DNA of 64,000 bases. Origin: Martinezella rhizogenes. Lineage in GTDB: Bacteria > Pseudomonadota > Alphaproteobacteria > Rhizobiales > Rhizobiaceae. The stretch's first letter is position 1. Every line of letters starts with the position of its first letter. This document shows, one piece after another, positions 1 to 9,299 of this stretch. Made by a program: the position numbers and the translations under genes. Under the pieces are notes generated by a model. That model was not told where the DNA came from. It did not search any database and was given only the letters and a program-made list of their open reading frames with translations. Location of the stretch: positions 845,853 to 909,852 of the forward strand of contig NZ_SGNY01000002.1 of NCBI RefSeq assembly GCF_007002745.1. The letters run 5' to 3'.

Positions 1-119
1 GGATTGCATGAAACGAATTTATTGAAAAATAATCCAGTAATTTAATATAGTTAAATGAAATTCCTTAACTAAATTGTAAGAAATTTCCCCATGCCGGCGC
101 AGCCTGATGCCTGATATTT

Positions 120-1556
120 CTAGACAACGGTAACAGCCTTATCGCGCAAAATTATCGATCGAATTTCCAGCCGAACACCAAAGCCGGGATCAAGGTCGAG
201 GAACGTAACCCGGCCGCGATGAAGCTCCGCCGCCTTCTGGACCAGGTTGAGACCCAGACCGGCACCGGAAGAGTTCGTATTGATGCGATGGAACGGTTCA
301 AATACCTGCTCGCGTTCCGCAACGGGTATGCCCGGTCCCTCGTCACAGACATCTATGGTTCCCGCTGCGCCAATCCGGATGACGATTGCGCCTTTGCCGC
401 CACCATGATCGATGGCATTGCGAATGAGGTTGACGACCGCCATCTCGATGATCGAGGTCTGGACCGTGAAGAGAGCCTTTCCTTCGCTGGGTTCGAAATC
501 GAACTCATAACCGGCATCCATCGCAATCGGCGCAAGATCGGTCGCGATGCGTTCGACGAGAACGTTCAGATCCTGCTCTTCGGCAGGCAGTTCCACCGCG
601 CCCACCGCCTGCATTTCGAGAAGCTGGTGCGCGACGCGGGTGAGGCGGTCGATATCTGCCCGCAGCTGCCGACTCAGCTCGTCATCGGGGAGAAGATCGG
701 CCCGGACGCGCGCAATCGCAATCGGCGTCCTCAGTTCATGGGCGGCATCGGCCAAAAAGCGGTTGCGGCGATTATAGCCTTCGTCCAGTTTCGAGAGCGC
801 AACATTGAAAGCATCCACCAGCGGAATGATTTCATTCGGCACCTTCGAACGATCGATCCGCGCGGAGCGGTTTTCGAAATTGATCGATTGTGCCTCGGCT
901 ACCGTTTCCATGAGACCGCTCAGCGAACGGCCAACCGCACGGGGCGTCACCAGCAATGTCGCAATACCCGTCAACAGCAGCATGGGCACGACGGCGACAA
1001 GGATGATGAAGCCCACGCCGGGCAGAACGGTCAGCCAGCGGATGGCACCATCGGCATCCTTTTCGAGATCCAGTTGCACATTGATCCACAGACTGATGCC
1101 GTCATTCGGGAAACCTTTTTCCGTCCCGGCAATGAACTGCAGCCGCCCGGCCGGCGTATCGCGGTTTTCCATGGTGGCCCGGACTGTTTCCCCGGCCTCC
1201 AGACGCGCCCTTTCGATGCCCCGGGGAAACACCGCTTCCAGAGCAGGTGCCGGGACATCCCCATATTGCAGGACGATTTCGTCGGCGTCCCGCACGACAA
1301 ACCAGAGATTGGGGTAGCGCTGCTTCAGCGCCTCCAGATCGGGTGTCGCCGACACCTGTGGCCGGCCCTGCCCATCCTTTGTCACGCTTTCCGCAATGAT
1401 GCGCGCGGCCTCTTCATTGGCGCCTTCCAGCCGCGGATCGATGATCCAGATCCAGCCGACGAGGAGAATGACGAAAAGAACGAGAAAAAATGCCTGCAAG
1501 GCGAAAAGGCGCTTCATCAGCCCCCATCGCAGGGATCGGTTGCGCTCCGGTCTCAT
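120..1556 (-). CDS. Sensor histidine kinase (OmpR-partner type)
   Basis: Inner-membrane two-component sensor of 478 aa. A first membrane segment lies at about residues 17-39, then a periplasmic region of about 135 residues and a second membrane segment at about 176-204. The HAMP-like linker leads to a HisKA H-box (AAHELRTP, phospho-His about residue 273). The N box (NLIRNAIDHGG), G1 (DEGPGIP) and G2 (GLGL) of the HATPase domain are intact, so it should be catalytically competent. Its ATG overlaps the stop of the upstream response regulator in an ATGA arrangement, so the two are translationally coupled. The periplasmic region resembles no sensor I can name. The pair is TctE/TctD-like in general build, but no tricarboxylate transporter is visible here, so the signal is unknown. 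Confidence 0.9.
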   Translation of the reverse strand: MRPERNRSLRWGLMKRLFALQAFFLVLFVILLVGWIWIIDPRLEGANEEAARIIAESVTKDGQGRPQVSATPDLEALKQRYPNLWFVVRDADEIVLQYGDVPAPALEAVFPRGIERARLEAGETVRATMENRDTPAGRLQFIAGTEKGFPNDGISLWINVQLDLEKDADGAIRWLTVLPGVGFIILVAVVPMLLLTGIATLLVTPRAVGRSLSGLMETVAEAQSINFENRSARIDRSKVPNEIIPLVDAFNVALSKLDEGYNRRNRFLADAAHELRTPIAIARVRADLLPDDELSRQLRADIDRLTRVAHQLLEMQAVGAVELPAEEQDLNVLVERIATDLAPIAMDAGYEFDFEPSEGKALFTVQTSIIEMAVVNLIRNAIDHGGGKGAIVIRIGAAGTIDVCDEGPGIPVAEREQVFEPFHRINTNSSGAGLGLNLVQKAAELHRGRVTFLDLDPGFGVRLEIRSIILRDKAVTVV

Positions 1557-2227
1557 GTTTTTGCCCGGATGAGATAACCGATATTGCGCACGGCTCTTAT
1601 CTCCACCGTCGCTTCCGCCTGCGCCAGCTTCTTACGGATGCGCGAGATATGCGCATCGAGCGCATTGGACTCGATCTCATCGTCAAGCGTATAAACCGCT
1701 TCGATCAGGCTCGACCGTGTCACGATGCGGTTCGGACGCCGCATCAGCGCTTCAAGGGCCAGATATTCCCGACGCCGCAGCTCGAGGACGGAACCCGCAA
1801 CACTGACTTCATTGCTTTTCGGATCGATACTGAGATTTCCGAAGCTGGTATATTTGTCGGAAATCGAAGGGCCGCGCCTGTGAAGGGCCCTTAGGCGGGC
1901 AAGCAATTCCTCGATTGCGAAAGGCTTGGCGAGATAGTCATCCGCCCCCGCATCCAGCCCATCAACCCGGTGATCGACGCTTCCAAGCGCCGTCAGAACC
2001 AATATCGGTACGGAATGTTTCCGGCGGCGAAGCGAGGATACGAGGCTCAGTCCCTCGCCATCAGGCAGGCGGCGATCCAGAACCAGCACATCGTAGGAGC
2101 CATCCCGCGCAAGGGCATCGGCATCGCTGATGGTGCTGACATGGTCGGCAAGCACATCACGCCGGCGCAGGGCCTCGAGCAGCGCACGCGCCATTTCGGG
2201 TTCATCCTCAAGAAGCAGGATTCGCAA
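1553..2227 (-). CDS. OmpR/PhoB-family response regulator
   Basis: Response regulator of 224 aa. The receiver domain (residues 1-115) has the acidic pair LEDE, the phospho-acceptor Asp51 in VLDRRLPDG, Thr79 and Lys101 (AKPF). A winged-helix DNA-binding domain follows (about 125-222) with the recognition-helix region IESNALDAHISRIRKKL. It is the first gene of a two-gene minus-strand operon and overlaps the following kinase by 4 bases. Family knowledge predicts binding as a dimer to direct repeats. I see no obvious repeat between this gene and the TetR gene, and no flanking target operon, so what it regulates cannot be read from the window. Confidence 0.9.
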   Translation of the reverse strand: MRILLLEDEPEMARALLEALRRRDVLADHVSTISDADALARDGSYDVLVLDRRLPDGEGLSLVSSLRRRKHSVPILVLTALGSVDHRVDGLDAGADDYLAKPFAIEELLARLRALHRRGPSISDKYTSFGNLSIDPKSNEVSVAGSVLELRRREYLALEALMRRPNRIVTRSSLIEAVYTLDDEIESNALDAHISRIRKKLAQAEATVEIRAVRNIGYLIRAKT

Positions 2228-2424
2228 TGACTTTCCCCCAAAGACGAACTCTTGCCATCCTCACCACTGTTCGGTGAAGGTTGCAGGTAGATTGCAGGCG
2301 GGCCGGCCCTTCTTCTTGTAGCACCGCAACCAACATAATCCGACTGGCATCGCAGGTGTTTTGGCGACTCCACTTATTGCTGTCCCGTGTGTCGTCCGGG
2401 CATGTTGTGATCAGCAAACAGTCG

Positions 2425-3063
2425 TCAGGCCTTGGGGTTTGGCCTGTATCCGTGTCTCGCATAAAAGCGGTCAAGCTCGCGCTGCTGCGGCACCTCGCCG
2501 GTATAGATCGCGATATAGTCCGCAATCCTTCCCATCCGCACCGCCACATCTTCCTCGACCTGCATGGAAATGTAACCGATCTGCACGAGATAAGTGGTGC
2601 GGGCGCGCACGTCTGCCGTATTTTCAGGGTGGCCGAAACGCATGAACATGCGCGAAAGCGCCTCCATTCTCACCTGGTCGGCTTTGCGAAGCTCGGCAAG
2701 AATATCATCGGACTGCAGCGCCCAACTGCGAACCGCGAATTCGAATTTGCTGTCAAAAAGCGAGGAATCCAGCCAGCAATCGAAAACATTCAGCATCGCC
2801 TCGGCCAGGGTTTCCGCATAGGCCTCCGATTGCCTGAGGATACTTCCCGTGTTCTTCTCGCGCCAGCGGGATAACAGCGCCGCCAGCAATTCCTCCCGGT
2901 CCTTGAAGAACCAGTAGAAGCTGGTGCGCGAGAGATTGAGCTTTTTCGCCAGAGGCAGGATCTTGACGGAATCCACCCCGGATTCCAGCAGCGCCTCGTA
3001 GGCAGCCTCAAGCCAGCCCTCCTGCGATCCACGCCAACCGGTTTCATTCAATGTCGCTTCCAT
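2425..3063 (-). CDS. TetR-family transcriptional regulator
   Basis: About 212 aa. The N-terminal helix-turn-helix has the TetR signature (ILPLAKKLNLSRTSFYWFF followed by KDREELL), and the C-terminal ligand domain is all-helical with no recognisable specificity. The ATG at 3063 begins MEATLNETGWRG; an in-frame start ten codons upstream (3093) is possible. It is divergent from the flavoenzyme gene at 3206. About 140 bases separate the two starts and contain short inverted repeats, so it probably represses that gene and itself in the absence of a ligand related to the enzyme substrate. That role is inferred from arrangement only. Confidence 0.85.
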   Translation of the reverse strand: MEATLNETGWRGSQEGWLEAAYEALLESGVDSVKILPLAKKLNLSRTSFYWFFKDREELLAALLSRWREKNTGSILRQSEAYAETLAEAMLNVFDCWLDSSLFDSKFEFAVRSWALQSDDILAELRKADQVRMEALSRMFMRFGHPENTADVRARTTYLVQIGYISMQVEEDVAVRMGRIADYIAIYTGEVPQQRELDRFYARHGYRPNPKA

Positions 3064-3127
3064 GACAATTGCGTAGCAAATCAGTCCCTGCACGACAAGG
3101 CAAAGCGTACACTCTTGTCGAACTCAC

Positions 3128-3141
3128 AAACACCAGTGTTT
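3128..3141. promoter_or_regulatory. Candidate TetR operator between divergent genes
   Basis: AAACAC-CA-GTGTTT is an inverted repeat with 6-base arms, in the space between the TetR start (3063) and the flavoenzyme start (3206). A second short palindrome, ACATATGT, lies at 3153-3160 beside a TTGACA hexamer (3148-3153). TetR proteins usually bind such short palindromes in the shared promoter region. There is no further support, and arms this short can arise by chance. Confidence 0.35.
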
Positions 3142-3205
3142 TCTTAATTGACACATATGTACATTTTCTCTTAGCCTTGTGTCATAACCGTTTTGGAGCA
3201 GGCAC

Positions 3206-5242
3206 ATGTCGAACGATCCCCTTCTTCAGCCCTATCAGCTCAAGCATCTGACGCTGCGCAACCGCATCATCGTCACCTCCCACGAACCCGCCTACCCCGA
3301 AGACGGCATGCCGAAAGGGCGCTACCGCGCCTATACAGTCGAGCGGGCCAGGGGCGGCGTGGCGCTGACGATGACGGCGGGCTCTGCCGCCGTATCGAAA
3401 GACAGCCCGCCTGTTTTCAACAATCTCTTGGCCTACAAGGATGAAATCGTTCCGTGGATCCGGGAAATGACCGACGCCGTGCATGAGGCCGGTTCGGCGA
3501 TCATGATCCAGCTGACGCATCTTGGCCGCCGCACCCGCTGGGACAAGGGCGACTGGCTGCCGGTCCTCGCGCCATCGCATCAGCGGGAAGCAGCGCACCG
3601 CGCCTTTCCGAAGAAGATCGAGGACTGGGATATCGAGCGCATCATCAAGGATTTCGCCGACGCTGCCGAACGAATGAAGGCGGGCGGCATGGATGGCGTG
3701 GAACTGGAAGCCTATGGCCACCTCATCGACCAGTTCGTCTCACCCCTGACCAACGAGCTTGAAGGCCCCTATGGCGGCTCGCTTGAAAACCGCATGCGCT
3801 TCTGTCTCGACGTCTTCAGGGCGATACGCCAACGCGTCGGCGACGATTTCATCCTCGGGGTTCGTTACACCGCCGATGAATGTCTTGAGAACGGCACCGG
3901 CAAGGCGGAAGGCATCGAAATCTCCAGACGGCTAAAGGAGAGCGGCCTGATCGACTATCTCAACGTCATCAGGGGGCATATCGACACCGATCCCGGCCTG
4001 ACCGACGTCATCCCCATTCAGGGCATGGCCAGCGCGCCGCATCTTGATTTCGCAGGCGAAATCCGCGCGGCGACCAGCTTCCCCATCTTCCATGCCGCCA
4101 AGATCCAGGATGTCGCCACCGCCCGGCATGCGATTGCCGCCGGCAAGGTCGACATGGTCGGCATGACCCGCGCCCACATGACCGATCCGCATATCGTCCG
4201 CAAGATTATGGAAAAGCGGGAGGAGGACATCCGCCCCTGTGTCGGCGCCAATTATTGTCTTGATCGCATCTATCAGGGCGGCCTCGCCTTCTGCATTCAC
4301 AATGCGGCAACCGGCCGCGAGGAAACCATGCCGCATGAAATCACCCGGGCTGAGAAAAGCCTGAAGGTGGTGATTGTCGGCGCTGGCCCGGCAGGCCTTG
4401 AAGCCGCAAGGGTCTGCGCCGAGCGCGGCCACGCGGTCGTGGTCTTCGAAGCCGCAAGCGACCCCGGCGGCCAGATCCGCCTGACCGCACAGAGCGAACG
4501 CCGCCGCGAAATGATCGGCATCATCGACTGGCGCATGAGCCAGTGCGAGAAGCTCGGCGTCATCTTCCATTTCAACAGCTGGGCGGAGGCGGATACGGTT
4601 GTCGCCGAAAAACCCGACGTGGTGATTATCGCTACCGGCGGACTGCCGCATACCGAGGTGCTTTCGAAGGGCAACGAGCTGGTCGTCTCCGCATGGGATA
4701 TCATTTCCGGCGACGTCAAGCCGGGCACCAATGTTCTCGTCTATGACGATGCAGGCGACCACACCGGGCTTCAGGCCGCCGAATTCATCGCCAAGGCGGG
4801 CGGCAAGGTCGAGATCATGACGCCGGATCGCTCTTTCGCCCCGGAAGTCATGGCCATGAATCTCGTGCCCTATATGCGTTCGCTGCAGAAATACGACACG
4901 ACATTCACCGTCACCTACCGGCTGGAGGCGGCGGAAAGAAGCGGCAACCAGATCATCGCCCATGTCGGCAGCGATTATGGCGGCGTTTCGAAACAGCGCG
5001 TTGTCGACCAGATCGTCGTCAATCACGGCACAATCCCGCTGGACGAGCTTTATTTCGAGCTCAAGCCCGGCTCAAAGAACCTCGGCGAAATATCCTATGA
5101 CGCGCTGATTGCGGGCGCGGCCCAGACCGTCGAGCGCAGTCCTGCCGGCGCTTACCGGCTGTTCCGGATTGGTGATGCAGTCGCAGCGCGCAACACCCAT
5201 GCGGCAATCTATGACGCGCTGCGCCTCGCAAAGGACCTCTGA
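3206..5242 (+). CDS. FMN/FAD oxidoreductase of the trimethylamine dehydrogenase / 2,4-dienoyl-CoA reductase family
   Basis: 678 aa, typical length for this multidomain family. Residues 1 to about 370 form an old-yellow-enzyme TIM barrel that binds FMN. A Rossmann domain starts at about 388 (VVIVGAGPAGLEAARV) and is followed by a second nucleotide-binding region (residues 480-670). Related enzymes demethylate or oxidise N-methylated compounds (trimethylamine, dimethylglycine, N-methylproline) or reduce enoyl-CoAs. The iron-sulfur region reads CVGANYC plus a Cys 12 residues later (Cys345, Ala348, Cys351, Cys363). The second of the four expected cluster ligands is therefore Ala. The usual barrel His-Gly near the flavin is Tyr-Gly (EAYGHLIDQF). 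Substrate is not determined; N-methyl-amine demethylation is the best guess. Divergent TetR control is likely. Confidence 0.85.
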   Translation: MSNDPLLQPYQLKHLTLRNRIIVTSHEPAYPEDGMPKGRYRAYTVERARGGVALTMTAGSAAVSKDSPPVFNNLLAYKDEIVPWIREMTDAVHEAGSAIMIQLTHLGRRTRWDKGDWLPVLAPSHQREAAHRAFPKKIEDWDIERIIKDFADAAERMKAGGMDGVELEAYGHLIDQFVSPLTNELEGPYGGSLENRMRFCLDVFRAIRQRVGDDFILGVRYTADECLENGTGKAEGIEISRRLKESGLIDYLNVIRGHIDTDPGLTDVIPIQGMASAPHLDFAGEIRAATSFPIFHAAKIQDVATARHAIAAGKVDMVGMTRAHMTDPHIVRKIMEKREEDIRPCVGANYCLDRIYQGGLAFCIHNAATGREETMPHEITRAEKSLKVVIVGAGPAGLEAARVCAERGHAVVVFEAASDPGGQIRLTAQSERRREMIGIIDWRMSQCEKLGVIFHFNSWAEADTVVAEKPDVVIIATGGLPHTEVLSKGNELVVSAWDIISGDVKPGTNVLVYDDAGDHTGLQAAEFIAKAGGKVEIMTPDRSFAPEVMAMNLVPYMRSLQKYDTTFTVTYRLEAAERSGNQIIAHVGSDYGGVSKQRVVDQIVVNHGTIPLDELYFELKPGSKNLGEISYDALIAGAAQTVERSPAGAYRLFRIGDAVAARNTHAAIYDALRLAKDL

Positions 5243-5252
5243 GAGAGAGAGA

Positions 5253-5268
5253 GCTGCCCGGTGGCAGC
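5253..5268. terminator. Hairpin between convergent genes
   Basis: GCTGCC-CGGT-GGCAGC, a perfect 6-base stem with a 4-base loop, sits in the 31-base space between the convergent flavoenzyme and sensor-kinase genes. It has no T-run on either side, so it is a terminator-like hairpin rather than a textbook intrinsic terminator. Confidence 0.4.
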
Positions 5269-5273
5269 CTCCT

Positions 5274-6632
5274 TCATAACTCAAGCGATACCGCGAACCG
5301 CTGACCGAATTGCGAAAACTGCAATCGCCCGCCCAGCCGGTCGATTGCCATCTTGACGATGGCAAGCCCAAGGCCGCTTCCACCCGGTTCCGATCGCGGC
5401 GAACGGTAAAAGCGCTGCAGCACCCGTTCCTGTTCCTCCACCGCGATCCCCGCCCCTTCGTCGATAACCACGACGTTCACCTTGCCGTTTGCCAGTTCCG
5501 CCCGGCACTCCACCGTCGATCCCTTCGGCGAGTGCTGCACGGCGTTTTCCATCACGTTGCGGATCGCAAGACGAAGCAGGGAGCGATCAGCCTCAATGAG
5601 GATCGTATCCGCCTCTTGCGAAAGCCGGCAGGTAATTTCAACCTCGCGCGCTCGCCTGAGCGGCTCCAGCTCCTGTATGACATCAAGGATCAGACGGGGA
5701 ATGTCGACGCCGGCTTTCGTCGCCTGCGCTTCGGTGGCATCGACGGCAGCCAGGTCGATAAGCTGTTTCGCCATCCGGCTTGTCCGGTCGACGCTTTGCT
5801 CGATGCGCCGCAGCGCCTGTTGCTGCACCTCAGGATCGGTGGAGCGCATGGCCACCTGCGCCTGCGTCTTCAGCCCGGCAAGCGGCGTCTTCAATTCATG
5901 TGCGGCATAGGTCGTAAACTCGCGTTCCCTTTCCCGCGTCGCCTGAACACGCGCCAGAAGGCTGTTCAGCGCATGGATCATCGGCCGAAGCTCCGATGGC
6001 GTTCCCTTGTCGGCAAAGCCGTGGAGTTCAGTCGCGTCGCGTGCTTTCATGCCGTTTGCGAGCTTTTGCAACGGCGCAAGCCCCCGGGAAACACACAGCC
6101 AGATAAGGCCAGCCATCAGCGGCATGATGAAAAGCGCCGGATAAAGAAGCCCCTTGATAACATCGTCAACCAGCCGGTCGCGAACCTCAACACTGTCGCC
6201 CACCAGAACCCTGACACCGAGGTCGGGTTTCACGACCGCATAGACGCGCCATTCGATGCCGTTGATGACCGTATTCTGGAAGCCCGAGGCATGATCCGAA
6301 AGGGAAGCATCCGGGGCACTGTCCGATTTGCTGAGCAGACGGCCGCTGATGGACCAAATCTGGCAGGCGAGTTGGCGCTCATAGGAGGGTATCGCCGCCG
6401 CATCAGCGTCCGCGTCCTCATCATGCGTCGGTGAATGGCCGTCTATCAGGCGGATATCGACCGGGGGGTCGCCGACGAGGGATCCGACCATTCTTGCCGA
6501 TTCCACCAGCCGCGCATCAAGAACATGCTCCAGCCGCGCCTTCGTGCTGGTGTAGATCCACACGCAGGCCGACAGCCAGACGAGGCCCGTCATCAACAGA
6601 AGCACGGTAAACAATCTTGCCCGGATCGACAT
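5274..6632 (-). CDS. QseC/PmrB-like sensor histidine kinase
   Basis: 452 aa from the ATG at 6632, or 453 aa from a GTG one codon upstream. Membrane segments lie at about 7-29 and 163-182, enclosing a periplasmic domain with an acidic stretch (DEDADADAAAIP, about residues 72-83). The HAMP-like region is followed by the H-box AAHELKTPL (His about 246), N box NVMENAVQHSP, G1 DEGAGIA and G2 GSGLGLAIV, all intact. TGATG overlap with the upstream response regulator couples translation. QseC/PmrB relatives sense divalent or ferric metal, or stress at the envelope. The acidic periplasmic stretch is compatible with metal sensing, but that is inference. Target genes are suggested by the CTTAAG boxes at 7354 and 11472. 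Confidence 0.9.
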   Translation of the reverse strand: MSIRARLFTVLLLMTGLVWLSACVWIYTSTKARLEHVLDARLVESARMVGSLVGDPPVDIRLIDGHSPTHDEDADADAAAIPSYERQLACQIWSISGRLLSKSDSAPDASLSDHASGFQNTVINGIEWRVYAVVKPDLGVRVLVGDSVEVRDRLVDDVIKGLLYPALFIMPLMAGLIWLCVSRGLAPLQKLANGMKARDATELHGFADKGTPSELRPMIHALNSLLARVQATREREREFTTYAAHELKTPLAGLKTQAQVAMRSTDPEVQQQALRRIEQSVDRTSRMAKQLIDLAAVDATEAQATKAGVDIPRLILDVIQELEPLRRAREVEITCRLSQEADTILIEADRSLLRLAIRNVMENAVQHSPKGSTVECRAELANGKVNVVVIDEGAGIAVEEQERVLQRFYRSPRSEPGGSGLGLAIVKMAIDRLGGRLQFSQFGQRFAVSLEL

Positions 6633-7294
6633 CACGCAACCCTCCCGACGCGGTAACCGACGCCGCGCACCGTCTCGATGAAACCGGCGCCCAGTTTGGA
6701 ACGAAGCTTGTGGATGTGGACCTCGATGGTGTTGCTTTCCACATCCTCCTGCCAGCCATAAAGCTTTTCTTCCAGAACCGGCTTTGAAAAAATCATGCCA
6801 GGATTCTGCATGAGGGCATGGATGATCGCAAATTCGCGGCGTGATAGCGCAATGACATTGTCATCCTTCTTCGCCACCATCTTCGCCGGATCGAGCGTTA
6901 CGCCCAGCGCCGACAGCGTGCCCTCGGAACGGCCCTCGCCACGGCGGATGATCGCCCGCAGCCGGGCGGCAACCTCATCAAGATCGAAAGGCTTGCCCAG
7001 ATAATCATCCGCGCCGGCATCGAGGCCGCAAATCTTGTCCGTGGTCGCATCCTTGGCGGTGAGCAGGAGGATCGGCACCCGGTTGCGTTCATTGCGCGTG
7101 TGGCGCAGAAGATCGAGACCTGACCCGTCAGGCAACATCACATCAAGGACAACGGCATCGAAACGGCAATTCTCGAGGGCGATTTTTGCGTCGCCAAGCG
7201 TCATGACGGCATCGACGGTGAAGCCGGCAAGCTGCAGCCCGACACGCAGACCATCAAGCAGGACATCATCGTCCTCGACCACCAACAGACGCAT
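6632..7294 (-). CDS. QseB/PmrA-like response regulator
   Basis: 220 aa from the ATG beginning MRLLVVEDD; an in-frame ATG five codons upstream is a less likely start because receiver domains begin at this motif. Phospho-acceptor Asp51 (VVLDVMLPDG), the conserved Thr in LLLTAKD and Lys in GKPFDLDE are present. The C-terminal winged helix contains VESNTIEVHIHKLRSKLG. It is divergent from dsbD (start 7437). Between them at 7354-7372 lies CTTAAG-N5-CTTAAG, which fits the published PmrA/QseB box pattern YTTAAK-N5-YTTAAK. A second copy precedes the L,D-transpeptidase gene. The sequence therefore points to autoregulation plus control of both periplasmic operons. Confidence 0.9.
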   Translation of the reverse strand: MRLLVVEDDDVLLDGLRVGLQLAGFTVDAVMTLGDAKIALENCRFDAVVLDVMLPDGSGLDLLRHTRNERNRVPILLLTAKDATTDKICGLDAGADDYLGKPFDLDEVAARLRAIIRRGEGRSEGTLSALGVTLDPAKMVAKKDDNVIALSRREFAIIHALMQNPGMIFSKPVLEEKLYGWQEDVESNTIEVHIHKLRSKLGAGFIETVRGVGYRVGRVA

Positions 7295-7353
7295 TGAGCA
7301 CTCCATCATTCCGGCACAGGGGTATTTTGATGCGCGGGAACCTGAAAACCGAA

Positions 7354-7372
7354 CCTTAAGGCTGGCTTAAGC
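7354..7372. promoter_or_regulatory. PmrA/QseB-type box between response regulator and dsbD
   Basis: CCTTAAGGCTGGCTTAAGC contains two direct CTTAAG hexamers spaced 5 bases apart, 11 bases from repeat to repeat as expected for an OmpR-family dimer. It lies about 60 bases from the response regulator start and about 65 bases from the dsbD start. The reverse complement of the site at 11472-11490 matches it at 17 of 19 positions. Confidence 0.7.
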
Positions 7373-7436
7373 TTCCGGCCGGAAGCCTGCGCCATCCATG
7401 GCTTATCCCACAAGGCCTACCCCATAAGGAAAGAGA

Positions 7437-9299
7437 ATGCGTTTCAATTTTTCGTTCGTGCTCCTCGTTCTCATGTCCATTTGTGGACCGGCGCTCGCGC
7501 TCGGTCCGCCGATGGACATGACGGATGCGTTCAAGCTTTCGATAGACCGCACGGGAACGGCGGCCACCTTCCGCTGGCAAGTCGCCGAGGGATATTATCT
7601 CTATCGGGAGAGCCTGCAGGCCAGCACTGAGGACGGAACGAAGCTCGATCTCAGGACGCCGGCCGGGGAGATGAAGGATGATCCCGGCTTCGGCAACACC
7701 GAAGTCTATTTCGGGCAAGCCGCCGCCACGCTTGCCGACGCGCCGCAGACGATGAAACTGACATTTCAGGGATGCCAGGATGGCGGCATCTGCTATCCCT
7801 TCAGAACGGTCGCCATCGACGGTTTGCGGATCGAAGCAGAGGCGCCGTTCGGCATAAGGCCGCAGGATCCACCCTCATTTCAGTCCTTCGCCCTGATCGC
7901 GCCGTCCGCAGAACCGGAAAAGGCTGAGCAGTCAGTACCCTCACCCGCACCCCCGGCCGAGCCGGGCATGGTGGAAGGTTTTCTTGCCCGAGGCGGCACG
8001 GCGCTGCTTCTCGCCTCCTTCATGGGTCTTGGCGTACTCCTTGCATTCACGCCCTGCGTATTTCCCATGTACCCCATCCTCGCGGCCACGCTCGGCCGGC
8101 AGGGCGCTTCATTGTCACCCGGTCGCAGCTTTCTCCTCTCCTCAACCTATGTCGTCGCGCTTGCCGCCGCCTTCAGCCTGTTCGGCATACTGGCCGCATG
8201 GCTTGGCCAAAGCTTCCAGATTGCCCTCCAGTCACCACCGGCCATTCTCATCACCGCCGCCGTCTTTATCATTCTGGCGATCGCCAGTTTCGGCATGGTC
8301 GAGGTCCAGCTTCCGGCCGGCCTTCGCGACTGGCTGGCGCGATCGCAGCGTTCGCTCGGCGGATCGTTCGGCTCGACCGCCATTCTCGGTTTCAGCTCGG
8401 CGCTGCTGATCGGCCCCTGCGTGACGGCACCGCTTGCAGGCGCACTTCTCTATATCGCCAAGAGTGGCAACCTGCTGCTCGGCGCAGCAGCGCTCTTTGC
8501 GCTCGGCATCGGCAAGGGCATTCCCCTCATCCTCATCGGCACCTCCGGCGCGGCATTGCTGCCGCGGGCCGGCGCATGGATGGCGCAGATACGCTGGCTG
8601 TTCGGCTTTATCTTCCTTGCCACCGCGATCTGGTATCTCGACCGGCTCATTCCTCCATCCGCAACGCTTGCGCTTTCCGCAGCGCTGCTCGTTACAATCG
8701 GTGTTTTCTTCGGTGCTCTCGACGCACTGCCGCAACAGGCCGGCATTGGCCGCCGGCTGATGAAATCGGCCAGCCTTCTTTCCATGCTTTACGGAGCGTT
8801 TCTCGCTTTCGGCGCGGCAAGCGGCAGCACCAGCATGCTCCAGCCGCTGCAATTCTCCGGCAGCCCGGTCGCCAGCCGCTCCCTGCCCGGCCTGACAAAG
8901 GCGAGTTTTGCAACGGTGAGTTCCAATCAAGAACTGAAAGCCGCGGTCGCTGAAGCAGGAAAGCCAAGCCTCATCTACTTCACCGCGGACTGGTGCGTTT
9001 CCTGCCGCGTCATCGAGCGCTCTGTTCTAAGCAATCCGCAGGTCGCGGAAAGCCTTAAGGATACGAACCTCGTCTCCGTCGATCTTTCGGACATGACGTC
9101 AGACAAACAGCAATTGATGAAGGACAGCAATGTCATCGGCCCGCCGACCATGCTGTTCTTCGACAAAAAAGGAACCGAACTCCCCTCCATCCGCATGGTG
9201 GGCGAGATTTCGGCCCGTTCACTCATCGATGCGGCGGCGCAAACGCATCAGGCGCTTGCAAAACCGGCAATCGACAATACCGCAGGAGCCCGCCAATGA
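7437..9299 (+). CDS. dsbD: Thiol:disulfide interchange protein DsbD
   Basis: 620 aa, with the three-domain build of DsbD. A signal peptide (residues 1-22) precedes the periplasmic N-terminal domain with its Cys113/Cys119 pair (GCQDGGIC). The membrane core has about eight segments (about 187-465) with the paired cysteines FTPC (Cys207) and IGPC (Cys328). The C-terminal thioredoxin domain has DWCVSC (Cys520/Cys523). DsbD passes electrons from cytoplasmic thioredoxin through the membrane to reduce periplasmic proteins. The stop overlaps the next gene, a DsbA-like protein, in ATGA, which suggests that this protein is a direct partner. The divergent QseBC-like pair probably regulates it through the box at 7354. 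Confidence 0.93.
   Translation: MRFNFSFVLLVLMSICGPALALGPPMDMTDAFKLSIDRTGTAATFRWQVAEGYYLYRESLQASTEDGTKLDLRTPAGEMKDDPGFGNTEVYFGQAAATLADAPQTMKLTFQGCQDGGICYPFRTVAIDGLRIEAEAPFGIRPQDPPSFQSFALIAPSAEPEKAEQSVPSPAPPAEPGMVEGFLARGGTALLLASFMGLGVLLAFTPCVFPMYPILAATLGRQGASLSPGRSFLLSSTYVVALAAAFSLFGILAAWLGQSFQIALQSPPAILITAAVFIILAIASFGMVEVQLPAGLRDWLARSQRSLGGSFGSTAILGFSSALLIGPCVTAPLAGALLYIAKSGNLLLGAAALFALGIGKGIPLILIGTSGAALLPRAGAWMAQIRWLFGFIFLATAIWYLDRLIPPSATLALSAALLVTIGVFFGALDALPQQAGIGRRLMKSASLLSMLYGAFLAFGAASGSTSMLQPLQFSGSPVASRSLPGLTKASFATVSSNQELKAAVAEAGKPSLIYFTADWCVSCRVIERSVLSNPQVAESLKDTNLVSVDLSDMTSDKQQLMKDSNVIGPPTMLFFDKKGTELPSIRMVGEISARSLIDAAAQTHQALAKPAIDNTAGARQ

Noticed and set aside
219..1577. Long plus-strand open frame antisense to the first sensor kinase
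   Set aside because: The minus-strand frame has complete kinase motifs and couples to the response regulator; the antisense frame is a high-GC shadow.
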